Below, piece after piece: positions 7,544 through 16,694 of a DNA stretch of 20,163 bases. The stretch comes from Bacteroidales bacterium (GTDB lineage Bacteria > Bacteroidota > Bacteroidia > Bacteroidales > UBA932): the NCBI GenBank assembly GCA_020026275.1, contig JAHHQQ010000029.1, positions 1 through 20,163 of the forward strand. The letters run 5' to 3'. Below the pieces are notes generated by a model. The model was not told the DNA's origin, ran no database searches, and worked only from the letters and a program-made list of their open reading frames with translations. Position numbers and translations under genes: made by a program. Numbering within the stretch: the first letter of the stretch is position 1; every line of letters starts with the position of its first letter.

Positions 7544-10500
7544 ATGTCTCTTTCAAAGAATTTAAGCAAATTGTTTTTATTTGCTATATGTTCCCTCATA
7601 TTTTCAATGGGAACTGTTTTTGCTCAAGGCATAACTGTAACCGGTAAGGTGATAGACAGCAGTGGGCAACCGATTGTAGGAGCCTATATTGTCGTGCAAG
7701 GTACGACTGTCGGTACTCCTACTGATCTGGATGGCAATTATAGCATCGAGGTCTCAGAAAATGGCGTATTGGAATTTTCTTCAATGGGTTACAAGTCAGT
7801 AATTGTCGAAGTTAAAGGAAAGAAGAAGATAGACGTGACTCTTCGTGATGATGCTTTGCTTCTTTCCGATGCTGTTGTGGTGGGTTTCGGTACTCAGCGC
7901 AAAGAAAATCTGACAGGAGCCATCGCTTCCGTCGATGTGGGCAAGACTCTCCAGGCTCGTCCAATTGCGGATGTCTCCAGAGGTCTTCAAGGTGTCGTGC
8001 CGGGACTTACTGTCAGTGTCGGCAGCGCTGAGGTAGGTGCAGATGCTGTCCTGAAGATTCGTGGTCAGGTGGGTTCTGCAGAAGGAGGCAACTCTCCGCT
8101 GATCCTGCTGGATAACGTTGAAATCCCTAACATCAACTTGGTCAATCCTGAAGATATCGAATCCATTTCCGTATTGAAGGATGCGGCTTCCGCTTCTATC
8201 TATGGTTCAAAGGCCGCCTTCGGTGTCATCCTCATCACCTCCAAGAAAGGAGCTGAATCAGATGGTATCGTCAATGTTTCCTATTCTGGCAATGTCGCTT
8301 TCCAGAGTATGGCGAAAAACTATGAGATGGGAGGCGTAGATGCATTGCGTTATACTGTAGAGGCTTCTGAGCGTGTCGGAAAGACTACTCCAACAGGAGC
8401 GTTCTGGCTGATTGATCGTAGTGGTTATGAGGCTGCAGTCGCATGGGATAAGAAATATGGAAAGACACTTGACCGCAATGATCCATTCACTTATGGTCGA
8501 GACTGGTATGTGGATGACAGTAACCGAAAGATCGGTATCAGGACATTCAATCCATACGACTATTTGATTGAAAAATGCGCTCCAACTCACAGTCATAACA
8601 TTTCTTTGAGCGGTTCTTCCAAGAGGACCAGCTATAACGCCTCTGTCGGCTATCTTGACCAGAGTGGTATGATGAAGACTGCAAAACACGATGATTTCCG
8701 TCGTTGGAATGCTTCTGCACGTGTTTCATCACAGGTGAACAAGTTTGTGAATGTCCATGCAGCTCTGATGTTCTCTAGAACTCAGAAGAGATATGCTTAT
8801 GTGACAAGTGCTACTTCTGCTGATGTCTGGTACTATATGTTCCGTTGGGGACCGACTTTTCCTCTCGTTGCTCAGGATGAGTTCGGCCATGATCTGAGAA
8901 ATGCGACTTATGAGACAGCCGCCGCCAACACAGCAACCAGGACAATCAATTATACAAGTGCCAATGCTGGTGTGACCATCACTCCTGTCAAGAATTGGAA
9001 CATCAACTTTGACTATACTTATGCCAATGATGAGTTCATTCATAACCAGCCTGGTTATAAATTCGTTGCAGGGGATACTTGGGGAGCTGGTATCAAGACA
9101 GGTGAAACCATTCCAAATGAATGGAATGAGTTCAACAAACTGGGCGATACGATTCCTCAGTATGTGTTGAACAATCATCAGTATACAGCAAACGGCAGTA
9201 ATCCGGACCATATTTACCGTACGGCATCTAACTCAGGTCGTAGCACCATCAACTTGACGACTACTTATGATCTGAATATCAAGGATGCTCATAAACTGAA
9301 CTTTATGTTGGGTATGAACGCCATCAAATATGACTATGCTGCTCACTGGACCAGGAAATCAGATTTGATGGACAAGGACAACCCTCAGTTTGGTCTGACA
9401 CAGGGGGCTGTTACAGAAGGAAATGGTAGCGAGGCTTGGGAGTCACAGCTTGGTTTCTTCGGACGTATCAACTATAATTTCAAGGAAAGATATCTCCTTG
9501 AGGCCAATTTGAGATATGATGGTACTTCCAAATTCCCGACCCAGATGCAGTGGAGATGGTATCCATCCTTCTCAGCCGGTTGGCGCGTGATGGAAGAGTC
9601 TTGGATGCAGTGGGCCAAACCTGTAGTTTCTTCCTTGAAGATCCGTGGATCATGGGGTATGATCGGCGACCAGTCCGTCAGCAATTCTCTTTACGTTCCA
9701 ACCATGGGAGGTGCTGAACTTGATTGGATTCAAGATGGCTCCAAATTGATTTATTACGGTACTCCTGCCGCTGTTTCAGATAACATTACGTGGCAGGATA
9801 TTGTCAATATGGACTTTGGCTTTGATGCTCGTTTCCTCAATGGTGACCTTGGTGTTTCATTTGACTGGTTCCAGCGTGACACCAAGAATATGATTGTACC
9901 GGCTGAAGGAGTTTCTCATACTTTCGGAGCCAATGCACCTAAGAGCAATTATGGTTCTTTGAGGACAAAAGGCTGGGAATTGGCATTGGATTATGGTCAC
10001 AAATTTGAAAATGGTCTTACTCTCACAGCAGGCGTGACCGTTTCAGATGCCAAGACCAAGATTACTGCCTATGGTTCCACCAAGAGTATCGATGCATGGT
10101 ATGTGGGCAAGACATACGGTGAAATCTGGGGATATGAGACCGTCGGGCTTTTTGGAAAGGACGATTTTGTTTATGATAACGGTGAATTGGTTACCATTCA
10201 ATCTAAGGATGGCTTCCAGGTTTACCAGCCAATTGAAGGCATTCCTACTCAAGGTAAACTTCAGAACAGTTCCGACTTTAAGTTCGGTCCGGGAGATGTC
10301 CGCTTCAAGGATAAGAACGGCGATGGGGTCATCAACGACGGCTCCCGTCTGGTAGATGACCATGGAGACTTGAAGGTGATCGGTAATTCAACGCCTCGTT
10401 ATGAATATGGCATCAACCTTGGCTTGAACTATGCCGGATTTGACGTTTCTGTATTTTTCCAGGGAGTCGGTCAGCGTAACCTGTGGGGTAATTCTTCTAT

Positions 10501-10930
10501 GACCATTCCTGGATACAATACAGGAGATGGCGCAATGGCTCAGGCAATTGCCGGTGACTTCTGGATTGAAGATGTCAATGAAAATGCCCGTTATCCAAGA
10601 GCATTCAACAATGCCAACTCAAACAGTACCAATAATATGCAGGTACAGTCCGGTTATCTTCTTGACATGTCCTATTTCAGGATGAAGAATCTTACAGTCG
10701 GTTATACTTTCCCTGCGAAATTGATGAGAAAGGCATTGATCAGCAAACTCAGAATCTACGCCGCTTTGGAGAATTTCCTGACATTTGATCATCTCCATGG
10801 TCTTCCAATTGATCCGGAAGAGATTCCTGGCTATTCTGTATATAACAGTTCCAATTACAATGGTGGTCGTACAGGCGTGGGCGTTCCAGCTTTCAAGACT
10901 GCATCATTAGGTATCCAGTTAAACTTCTAG
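7544..10930 (+). CDS. SusC/RagA-family TonB-linked outer-membrane transporter (first copy)
   Basis: TonB-dependent importer barrel that pairs with a SusD lipoprotein lid to take up oligomeric nutrients; 1128 residues. Signal peptide 1-27 (FAICSLIFSMGTVFA). A carboxypeptidase D regulatory-like domain spans about 30-105 (VTGKVIDSSGQPIVGA and DLDGNYSIEV). A TonB-box-like VVVGFGTQ at 111-118 is followed by the plug (about 119-240) with GLQGVVPGLTV and the family signature SVLKDAASASIYGSKAAFGV. The remainder is the 22-strand barrel, ending in ASLGIQLNF. An acidic EF-hand-like loop DKNGDGVIND sits at 923-932, followed by DDHGDLKVIGN. The 141 bases upstream after the recX terminator are AT-rich and show no clear TAnnTTTG box. 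The susD partner starts four bases after the stop. Substrate unknown; no N-terminal STN domain, so the classical FecR/ECF-sigma signalling type is not suggested. Confidence 0.95.
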   Translation: MSLSKNLSKLFLFAICSLIFSMGTVFAQGITVTGKVIDSSGQPIVGAYIVVQGTTVGTPTDLDGNYSIEVSENGVLEFSSMGYKSVIVEVKGKKKIDVTLRDDALLLSDAVVVGFGTQRKENLTGAIASVDVGKTLQARPIADVSRGLQGVVPGLTVSVGSAEVGADAVLKIRGQVGSAEGGNSPLILLDNVEIPNINLVNPEDIESISVLKDAASASIYGSKAAFGVILITSKKGAESDGIVNVSYSGNVAFQSMAKNYEMGGVDALRYTVEASERVGKTTPTGAFWLIDRSGYEAAVAWDKKYGKTLDRNDPFTYGRDWYVDDSNRKIGIRTFNPYDYLIEKCAPTHSHNISLSGSSKRTSYNASVGYLDQSGMMKTAKHDDFRRWNASARVSSQVNKFVNVHAALMFSRTQKRYAYVTSATSADVWYYMFRWGPTFPLVAQDEFGHDLRNATYETAAANTATRTINYTSANAGVTITPVKNWNINFDYTYANDEFIHNQPGYKFVAGDTWGAGIKTGETIPNEWNEFNKLGDTIPQYVLNNHQYTANGSNPDHIYRTASNSGRSTINLTTTYDLNIKDAHKLNFMLGMNAIKYDYAAHWTRKSDLMDKDNPQFGLTQGAVTEGNGSEAWESQLGFFGRINYNFKERYLLEANLRYDGTSKFPTQMQWRWYPSFSAGWRVMEESWMQWAKPVVSSLKIRGSWGMIGDQSVSNSLYVPTMGGAELDWIQDGSKLIYYGTPAAVSDNITWQDIVNMDFGFDARFLNGDLGVSFDWFQRDTKNMIVPAEGVSHTFGANAPKSNYGSLRTKGWELALDYGHKFENGLTLTAGVTVSDAKTKITAYGSTKSIDAWYVGKTYGEIWGYETVGLFGKDDFVYDNGELVTIQSKDGFQVYQPIEGIPTQGKLQNSSDFKFGPGDVRFKDKNGDGVINDGSRLVDDHGDLKVIGNSTPRYEYGINLGLNYAGFDVSVFFQGVGQRNLWGNSSMTIPGYNTGDGAMAQAIAGDFWIEDVNENARYPRAFNNANSNSTNNMQVQSGYLLDMSYFRMKNLTVGYTFPAKLMRKALISKLRIYAALENFLTFDHLHGLPIDPEEIPGYSVYNSSNYNGGRTGVGVPAFKTASLGIQLNF

Positions 10931-10934
10931 AAGC

Positions 10935-12800
10935 ATGAAAATTAGAAAAATCATATTGATGGCAATCACCACATTAGCAATGGCTGGTTGCGAGGATTTC
11001 TTGGATCGTCCACAGAAATCGGATCTTGATGACAACAACTATTGGTCCAGCGAGAGCAATGTCCGTTTGTTTGTCAATGGAAACTATTCCAATTATTTTG
11101 TCGGATATAATTCTGGTTGGGGATCTGCCTATACTGTGTTGAGGGGGTATGATTTCTGTGATGACTTCGTATCTTCCAACAAGCAAAGAGGGTTCTCTGT
11201 CCAGGCACCGGCCGATAACTGGGCAAAAGATGAAAAGGTTACCTGGCTTTCAGAGTTCGCTGGGCAGAAATGGAATTTTGCATGGGTCAGAAAACATAAT
11301 ATCCTCATCCAGAGATTGAATGCCATGAAGGAGAACAACAAACTGACAGAAGAGGAATACAACCATTGGATGGGTGTGGCCCGTTTTTTCAGAGGCTATG
11401 AGTACAGCCGTCTGGTGGAGACCTTCGGAGATGTCCCTTATTATGATACTCCTGTACGAGACACTGACTGGGAAGCCCAGTACAAGGACAGAGATTCACG
11501 TATGAAGGTGATGGATGCCGTTTATGAGGACTTTGAGTTCGCTCTCAACAATATCCGTGAGAATGACGGCGCCAATTATCTGAACAGGTACATCGCAGCC
11601 GGTTTCATTTCCAGACTCATGTTGTTTGAAGGTACATGGTACAAGTATCATGAAGGGTCAGGCGACAATGAGCACGCCAAGAAATTCCTGGAGCAGGCAG
11701 TCCGTGCCGGTGATTATGTCATCAATTCCGGCAAATTCGGCTTCAATGCCGATTTCCGTTCATTGTTCGGATCCTTCTCTCCGGCAGGCATGAATGAGGT
11801 GATGATGTATCGCTACTATAGTGACGATCCCAAGGTGAGACATTGTGTCGCATCTTATTCCAATTTGACTGAATCTCAGGGGGCCGGTCCGAACCTTGCT
11901 CTTGCAAAATCATTCATTTGCAATGATGGCAAGGCATATCAGAATTCCGGTGTCGAGAACGCCAGGAAGTTCGACCACAAGAGCCTGGCCGCTACCCGTG
12001 ACCCTCGTTTCGAGGCTACTTTCTGGGATGAACCGAATGCCGCATCCAGCTCTCTTCTGTATGCCTGCAAGTTCATCGACAGAAAAGGTGTCACCTATTA
12101 TGGCGGAACCTATCCTCCAGAGTATGGCTCCTCTACCAATATCAACGGTTATCCAGTAATGCGTTATGCTGAAGTGGTGCTGAACTGGATCGAGGCAAAA
12201 GCAGAATTGGCAGAATCTTTTGGGGGGGCGGCTGTACAGCAGGGAGACATCGACAAGTCCATCAATGCCATCAGAAAAAGACCTTTGGATGATGCGGCAA
12301 AATCAAAGGGTGTGAAACAGACTGCTCCATTGCAGCTGTCTGCACTTTCTGACAACTTTGATCCGGCCAGAGACAAGGATATTCCTGCTCTTATCTGGGA
12401 AATCCGCCGTGAACGTCGTATGGAATTTGTTTTCGAACATACCCGTATGGCAGATATCAGACGTTGGCACAAACTTGACTATATGGACGGGGATAAGAAT
12501 CCTGACCTCCTCCGTGGCATCTGGGTAGATTTCAACGAGACTCAGGAAGGCAAGATCACCACTTCATTCGACTTCTTGACAGAATCCAAGATTGGAACTC
12601 TCCAGGTCGTGAAGGAAGATGGGACGATTGTAACTTATGATGGCAAGAACAAATCTGAAATGAAGGGGTACTATGTACCAAACAATGTCCAGAACCGTGA
12701 TAAATTCGGAGAAAGAAATTACTTGTCGCCAATATGTACAGATGTGATCAACATGTACAAGGACAAGGGGTATACCATTACCCAGAACCAGGGTTGGTAG
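10935..12800 (+). CDS. SusD/RagB-family nutrient-binding outer-membrane lipoprotein (first copy)
   Basis: Surface lipoprotein lid of the SusC partner just upstream; it captures substrate outside the cell. It is 621 residues. A short signal peptide ends in lipobox MAGC with Cys19, followed by EDFLDRPQK, typical of SusD N-termini. The TPR-containing core shows the family signature VARFFRGYEYSRLVETFGDVP (about 148-168). Later come YAEVVLNWIEAKAELAE, LIWEIRRERRMEFVFE and ADIRRWHKLDYM, and the C-terminus ends in TQNQGW, the usual SusD ending. The segment around INAIRKRPLDD departs from the usual 'R.RAGLP' form. A run of seven G at 12222-12228 lies in the coding sequence. The four-base gap to the SusC gene implies one transcript, closed by the terminator at 12895. 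Ligand cannot be predicted. Confidence 0.95.
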   Translation: MKIRKIILMAITTLAMAGCEDFLDRPQKSDLDDNNYWSSESNVRLFVNGNYSNYFVGYNSGWGSAYTVLRGYDFCDDFVSSNKQRGFSVQAPADNWAKDEKVTWLSEFAGQKWNFAWVRKHNILIQRLNAMKENNKLTEEEYNHWMGVARFFRGYEYSRLVETFGDVPYYDTPVRDTDWEAQYKDRDSRMKVMDAVYEDFEFALNNIRENDGANYLNRYIAAGFISRLMLFEGTWYKYHEGSGDNEHAKKFLEQAVRAGDYVINSGKFGFNADFRSLFGSFSPAGMNEVMMYRYYSDDPKVRHCVASYSNLTESQGAGPNLALAKSFICNDGKAYQNSGVENARKFDHKSLAATRDPRFEATFWDEPNAASSSLLYACKFIDRKGVTYYGGTYPPEYGSSTNINGYPVMRYAEVVLNWIEAKAELAESFGGAAVQQGDIDKSINAIRKRPLDDAAKSKGVKQTAPLQLSALSDNFDPARDKDIPALIWEIRRERRMEFVFEHTRMADIRRWHKLDYMDGDKNPDLLRGIWVDFNETQEGKITTSFDFLTESKIGTLQVVKEDGTIVTYDGKNKSEMKGYYVPNNVQNRDKFGERNYLSPICTDVINMYKDKGYTITQNQGW

Positions 12801-12894
12801 TCTTTCGTATGAATGATATAATGAGGGAGGGCTTTGATATGACCCCAAAAGGTCGGATGGCTTGTTGATCAAGAGGCTCTCTCAGATTGGATTG

Positions 12895-12920
12895 AAGCCC
12901 GGTATTTTACCGGGCTTTTT
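12895..12920 (+). terminator. Intrinsic terminator after the first SusCD pair
   Basis: Perfect 10-bp GC-rich stem AAGCCCGGTA (12895-12904) and TACCGGGCTT (12908-12917) with a 3-base loop, then a run of five T (12916-12920). It lies 95 bases after the susD stop. It suggests that the two SusCD pairs are separate transcription units. Confidence 0.93.
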
Positions 12921-13193
12921 CCATTTTTGTCTCAGCTTGACAATATCATTTTAGTGTCAGGTGCTTTTGTAAGTTCTTTGACGGATTGTTTCATATTGTT
13001 CTGTCCTTATAAATATGGCAATGCATTCCCTATCGGTGCGAAGAAGTTCTTCATCATCGAGTTTTCAAGATAATCTCTTTTCCTGGACAGGCTCTGGACA
13101 ATGTCCTTCTTTAGTGAAGCAGGAAAATATGTTTTGTAAGGATAATAAGTTTGAAATGGAGTTTTTTGTTATATTCTTTTCCTTTTTTCTGAC

Positions 13194-13217
13194 AAAACGA
13201 CAAGACTATATCGTTTT
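13194..13217. repeat. Short inverted repeat, possible operator
   Basis: AAAACGA (13194-13200) and TCGTTTT (13211-13217) form a 7-bp inverted repeat with a 10-base spacer. It sits just upstream of the TACATTTG box, where an activator or repressor would bind. The match is short, the region is AT-rich, and no regulator gene is in the window, so this is only a candidate. Confidence 0.3.
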
Positions 13218-13232
13218 AGTATGATATTTTAT

Positions 13233-13240
13233 TACATTTG
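13233..13240 (+). promoter_or_regulatory. Candidate promoter -7 box for the second SusCD pair
   Basis: TACATTTG fits TAnnTTTG. It lies 109 bases before the susC ATG at 13350. No good TTTG element occurs 19-21 bases upstream; the nearest similar sequence, GTTTTAG, is too close. A weak -33 region would fit a promoter that needs an activator. Confidence 0.4.
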
Positions 13241-13349
13241 AAAAATCAAAGAAAACCATTTGACATTGTCTATGAAAAATAGGCCTTGAAGAATAGAATG
13301 AAAATACCATTAAAACAATTACCAATACGTTAAAAAATCAAGATTATCT

Positions 13350-16300
13350 ATGAAAAATTTTTTGATTCTATCGCTATTGCTTTCTTGTGGTTGTATGTTA
13401 TATGGTGAGGAAGCTGTTCTCGCAGTGCCTGCATCACAAGGAATCAATGCATCTCAACAGATCATTACCGTTAAGGGTAAAGTTGTTGATGAGTTCGGTG
13501 AACCGGTCATCGGTGCCAGCTTGATTGAAAAAGGAACCAACAATGGTGTCGCCACAGACATTGATGGTAACTTTTTGATTGATGTGGCTCAGGGTGCAGT
13601 TCTGGAAGTCAGTTCCATTGGCTATAAATCGATTGATGTAAAAGCTAAATCAGGGCCAATGCAGATTACATTGAATACTGACACCACCGTTTTGGATGAG
13701 GTTGTGGCCATAGGTTACGGTACTCAGAAGAAGGTCAATCTGACAGGTGCTGTCGCAACTGTTGATCTTGGCAAGACAATGGAGGGACGCCCTCAACCGG
13801 ATTTGGCGAAAGCTCTTCAAGGTGCTGTCCCTGGTCTTACTGTGACTCAGTCTTCAGGTGCTATCGACGGTAAGGCATCTATGCGTATCCGTGGTGTCGG
13901 TACCTTGAGCAACAAAGCAAATAGCGAACCATTATTTGTTGTAGACGGTGTTCCAATGGATGATATCTCTTTCCTGAATACCCAGGATATTGAAAGCATC
14001 TCCGTCCTGAAAGACGCGGCATCTTCTTCCATCTATGGTACACGTGCGGCATTTGGTGTTATCTTGATTCAGACCAAGGGCGCCAAGCCGCAGCACAAAG
14101 TTTCCGTCACGTATCAGAATAACTTTTCATGGGATCGGGCAACTTTCATTCCGGATTTCCCCGATGTCCCTACCCAGCTGGAAGCCGCTTTGGAGGCAAA
14201 AGCCAATGCGAACCAGTATGAAGTGGAACTCTTCGGTATGTATTTCGACAAGATGCTCCCTCTTGCAAAGGCTTGGAAAGAGCAGAATGGAGGAAAGAAG
14301 AAAGGTTATAGCGAGATGAAGCATTGGGTCAGTGACTCAGAAGTCGGTGATTGGAAGATTATAGGAAATACTCCTTATTACTATGCAGATTACGATCTGA
14401 AAGGAATCTTCTATGACAATGCCGCTCCTTCACAGAGCCACAATGTTTCCGTTTCCGGTACTTCAGGAAAGACCAACTATCACCTGAGCTATGGTTATGA
14501 TGCAAAACAGGGCCTGATGAAGATGCATCCTGACAAATTGAGAAAGAACAATTTCGCGGTGAACGTCGCTACAGATGTTGCCAAATGGTTCTCGGTTGGA
14601 GCACGTGTCAACTTCACACGTCGTTACTATCAGCGTCCAGAGACATGGAACAATGTTTATCAGTATATTTACAGATGGGGATCCTTCTTCCTTCCATCAG
14701 GTTATTTTACAGGTGAAGACGGTGAACATTATGATCATAAATATGTCGCTATCCTGAAGCAGGCTTCCGACAGAAAAGTGACTGTTGACCAGACCCGTAT
14801 GACAGCTTTTGCAAAAGCCAACCTCTTCAAGGGCTTTACCGTAAATGCTGACTTCACTTATCAGATCAACAACATGAACAGTGGTGCGGAAGACTTTTCT
14901 GTCTATGGTATCAACTGGGCATCTTACCAACCAAAATATATTGTAAGACCTGACCAGACTGCCATTTGGAGAGACAATGCCAAATCCAATACCTGGACAT
15001 TGAACGTTTACGCCAACTATGAGCATTCATGGAAGAACGGACATAACCTGAACGTGATGCTTGGTGGCAATGCGGAAGATCATGACTATCAGTATCTGTC
15101 AGGAAAACGTAAACAGCTGCTGGACGAAGGTTATCCAGAATTGAATATGGCAGGTCAGGAAGGACAGAGCGTAGATTGGTCACACTCTTCACGTGCTTCT
15201 GCCGGTTATTTCGGCCGCATCAACTACGATTATAAAGGAAGATATCTTCTTGAATTGAACGGCCGTTACGACGGTTCTTCCCGTTTTCCTCACTCTCAAC
15301 ATTGGGCATTCTTCCCTTCAGGGTCCATTGGTTGGCGTTTCTCTGAGGAGCCTTTCTTTGAGCCTGTCAAGAATATTGTCAACAATGGCAAGCTCCGTGC
15401 ATCTTTTGGTGAAATCGGTAACGAGGCTATCGGCAACTACATGTTTGAAGAATTGATCAGTCAGCGTGAACCTGGTAACATCGCATGGGTGGATGGTGAC
15501 AACAAGATCACCCAGTATGAGATGCCTAAACTGGTGTCCAAGTCTTTGAAATGGGAGCGTATCCGTACAACCGACATCGGTTTTGATTTGGGACTTCTTG
15601 AAAATGAAATCGTCTTTGGCTTCGACTGGTACCAGCGTGAAAACCGTGATATGCTTGCTCCTGACCAGATTCTTCCAAATGCTCTTGGTGCAGGTGCTCC
15701 ATATACCAATGCAGGAACTCTTCGTACTCGCGGTTATGAACTCAGCTTGAATCTTCGTCATCGTTTCGGTGAGGTCGAGACTTATGCAAGTGTGAACTTC
15801 AGTGATTCCCAGACCAAAATCATGAAGTGGAAAAATGATACCAAACAGTTGGACAGCTATTACGAAGGAAAAGTGTTCGGTGATATCTGGGGATTTGAGA
15901 CAGATCGTTATTTTGAAGAGTCTGACTTTACCGGCCGTAACGATGATGGTTCCTGGAACTATGCGGCGGGCGTTCCTGACCAGTCTGGTCTGGAGACAGA
16001 TTCATTCCATTATGGCCCTGGTGACATCAAGTACGCTGATCTCAATGAAGATGGCAAGATTGACGGTGGTAAAGGAACTGCAGACGATCATGGTGATTTG
16101 AAGGTGATCGGCAATACAATGCCACGTTATGAATATAGCTTCCATATCGGTGCCGCTTGGAAAGGCTTTGACATTGATATGTTCTTCCAGGGGGTCGGCA
16201 AACGTGATGTATGGGAAACAGCAGCATTCAACTTCCCTATGATGCGAGGTGCCGATATCGCTCTGTATGAAAATCAGACCAGCTATAACAAAGTCCTGTA

Positions 16301-16691
16301 CTCTCCTGATTACAAGACTATCGTAGGATATGAAATTGATCAGCACAATGATTATCCACGTCTGTATCCTGGCAATGATGTTGGTGGTACTGTTTCAGGT
16401 ATCGGTGCAGGTCGTTTCAACTACTATCCTCAGTCAAAATATTTGATCAATATGTCTTATCTTCGCCTGAAGAACTTGACAATCGGTTATACTCTTCCTA
16501 AGTCTTTGACGCAGAAGATCTATATCCAGAATGCACGTATCTACTTCTCTGGCAACAATCTGTTCTTGCTTCATAAAGGACATGACCTTCCAGTTGACCC
16601 GGAAGTCAATTCTGGTACAAAATATGGTGGTTGGGGACGTACTGCTCCGATCACTCGTACATTGTCATTCGGTATTCAGGTAACTTTATAA
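13350..16691 (+). CDS. SusC/RagA-family TonB-linked outer-membrane transporter (second copy)
   Basis: Second TonB-dependent SusC-type barrel, 1113 residues, paralogous to the one at 7544. N-terminal export signal about 1-25 (FLILSLLLSCGCMLYG); it contains two cysteines, and LLSC13 loosely resembles a lipobox. Carboxypeptidase D regulatory-like domain about 40-108 (VKGKVVDEFGEPVIGA and DIDGNFLIDV), TonB-box-like VVAIGYGTQ at 118-126, and a plug to about 245 with LQGAVPGLTV and SVLKDAASSSIYGTRAAFGV. The barrel follows, ending FGIQVTL. It shares with the first copy the acidic loop (here DLNEDGKIDG at 897-906) followed by DDHGDLKVIGN and PRYEY. Start ATG 13350 follows an AT-rich leader without a Shine-Dalgarno. 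The susD partner begins three bases after the stop. Substrate unknown. Confidence 0.95.
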   Translation: MKNFLILSLLLSCGCMLYGEEAVLAVPASQGINASQQIITVKGKVVDEFGEPVIGASLIEKGTNNGVATDIDGNFLIDVAQGAVLEVSSIGYKSIDVKAKSGPMQITLNTDTTVLDEVVAIGYGTQKKVNLTGAVATVDLGKTMEGRPQPDLAKALQGAVPGLTVTQSSGAIDGKASMRIRGVGTLSNKANSEPLFVVDGVPMDDISFLNTQDIESISVLKDAASSSIYGTRAAFGVILIQTKGAKPQHKVSVTYQNNFSWDRATFIPDFPDVPTQLEAALEAKANANQYEVELFGMYFDKMLPLAKAWKEQNGGKKKGYSEMKHWVSDSEVGDWKIIGNTPYYYADYDLKGIFYDNAAPSQSHNVSVSGTSGKTNYHLSYGYDAKQGLMKMHPDKLRKNNFAVNVATDVAKWFSVGARVNFTRRYYQRPETWNNVYQYIYRWGSFFLPSGYFTGEDGEHYDHKYVAILKQASDRKVTVDQTRMTAFAKANLFKGFTVNADFTYQINNMNSGAEDFSVYGINWASYQPKYIVRPDQTAIWRDNAKSNTWTLNVYANYEHSWKNGHNLNVMLGGNAEDHDYQYLSGKRKQLLDEGYPELNMAGQEGQSVDWSHSSRASAGYFGRINYDYKGRYLLELNGRYDGSSRFPHSQHWAFFPSGSIGWRFSEEPFFEPVKNIVNNGKLRASFGEIGNEAIGNYMFEELISQREPGNIAWVDGDNKITQYEMPKLVSKSLKWERIRTTDIGFDLGLLENEIVFGFDWYQRENRDMLAPDQILPNALGAGAPYTNAGTLRTRGYELSLNLRHRFGEVETYASVNFSDSQTKIMKWKNDTKQLDSYYEGKVFGDIWGFETDRYFEESDFTGRNDDGSWNYAAGVPDQSGLETDSFHYGPGDIKYADLNEDGKIDGGKGTADDHGDLKVIGNTMPRYEYSFHIGAAWKGFDIDMFFQGVGKRDVWETAAFNFPMMRGADIALYENQTSYNKVLYSPDYKTIVGYEIDQHNDYPRLYPGNDVGGTVSGIGAGRFNYYPQSKYLINMSYLRLKNLTIGYTLPKSLTQKIYIQNARIYFSGNNLFLLHKGHDLPVDPEVNSGTKYGGWGRTAPITRTLSFGIQVTL

Positions 16692-16694
16692 TCA

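Larger units (their letters stand above)
12921..13349 (+). other. Long leader/intergenic region before the second SusC gene
   Basis: These 429 bases lie between the terminator of the first pair and the second susC start. I see no convincing gene: a 69-codon frame at 13015-13224 has a Ser run and a T-rich tail and no sign of being coding. The part from about 13150 onward is AT-rich and carries a 7-bp inverted repeat and a TAnnTTTG box (listed separately), so the promoter of the second pair is probably here, with a leader of about 100 bases. No tRNA, riboswitch or insertion sequence is recognised. Confidence 0.6.

Noticed and set aside
13015..13224. 69-codon frame in the gap before the second SusC
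   Set aside because: Ser run, Phe-rich T-tract tail, no family resemblance, and it overlaps the candidate operator region. More likely untranslated.
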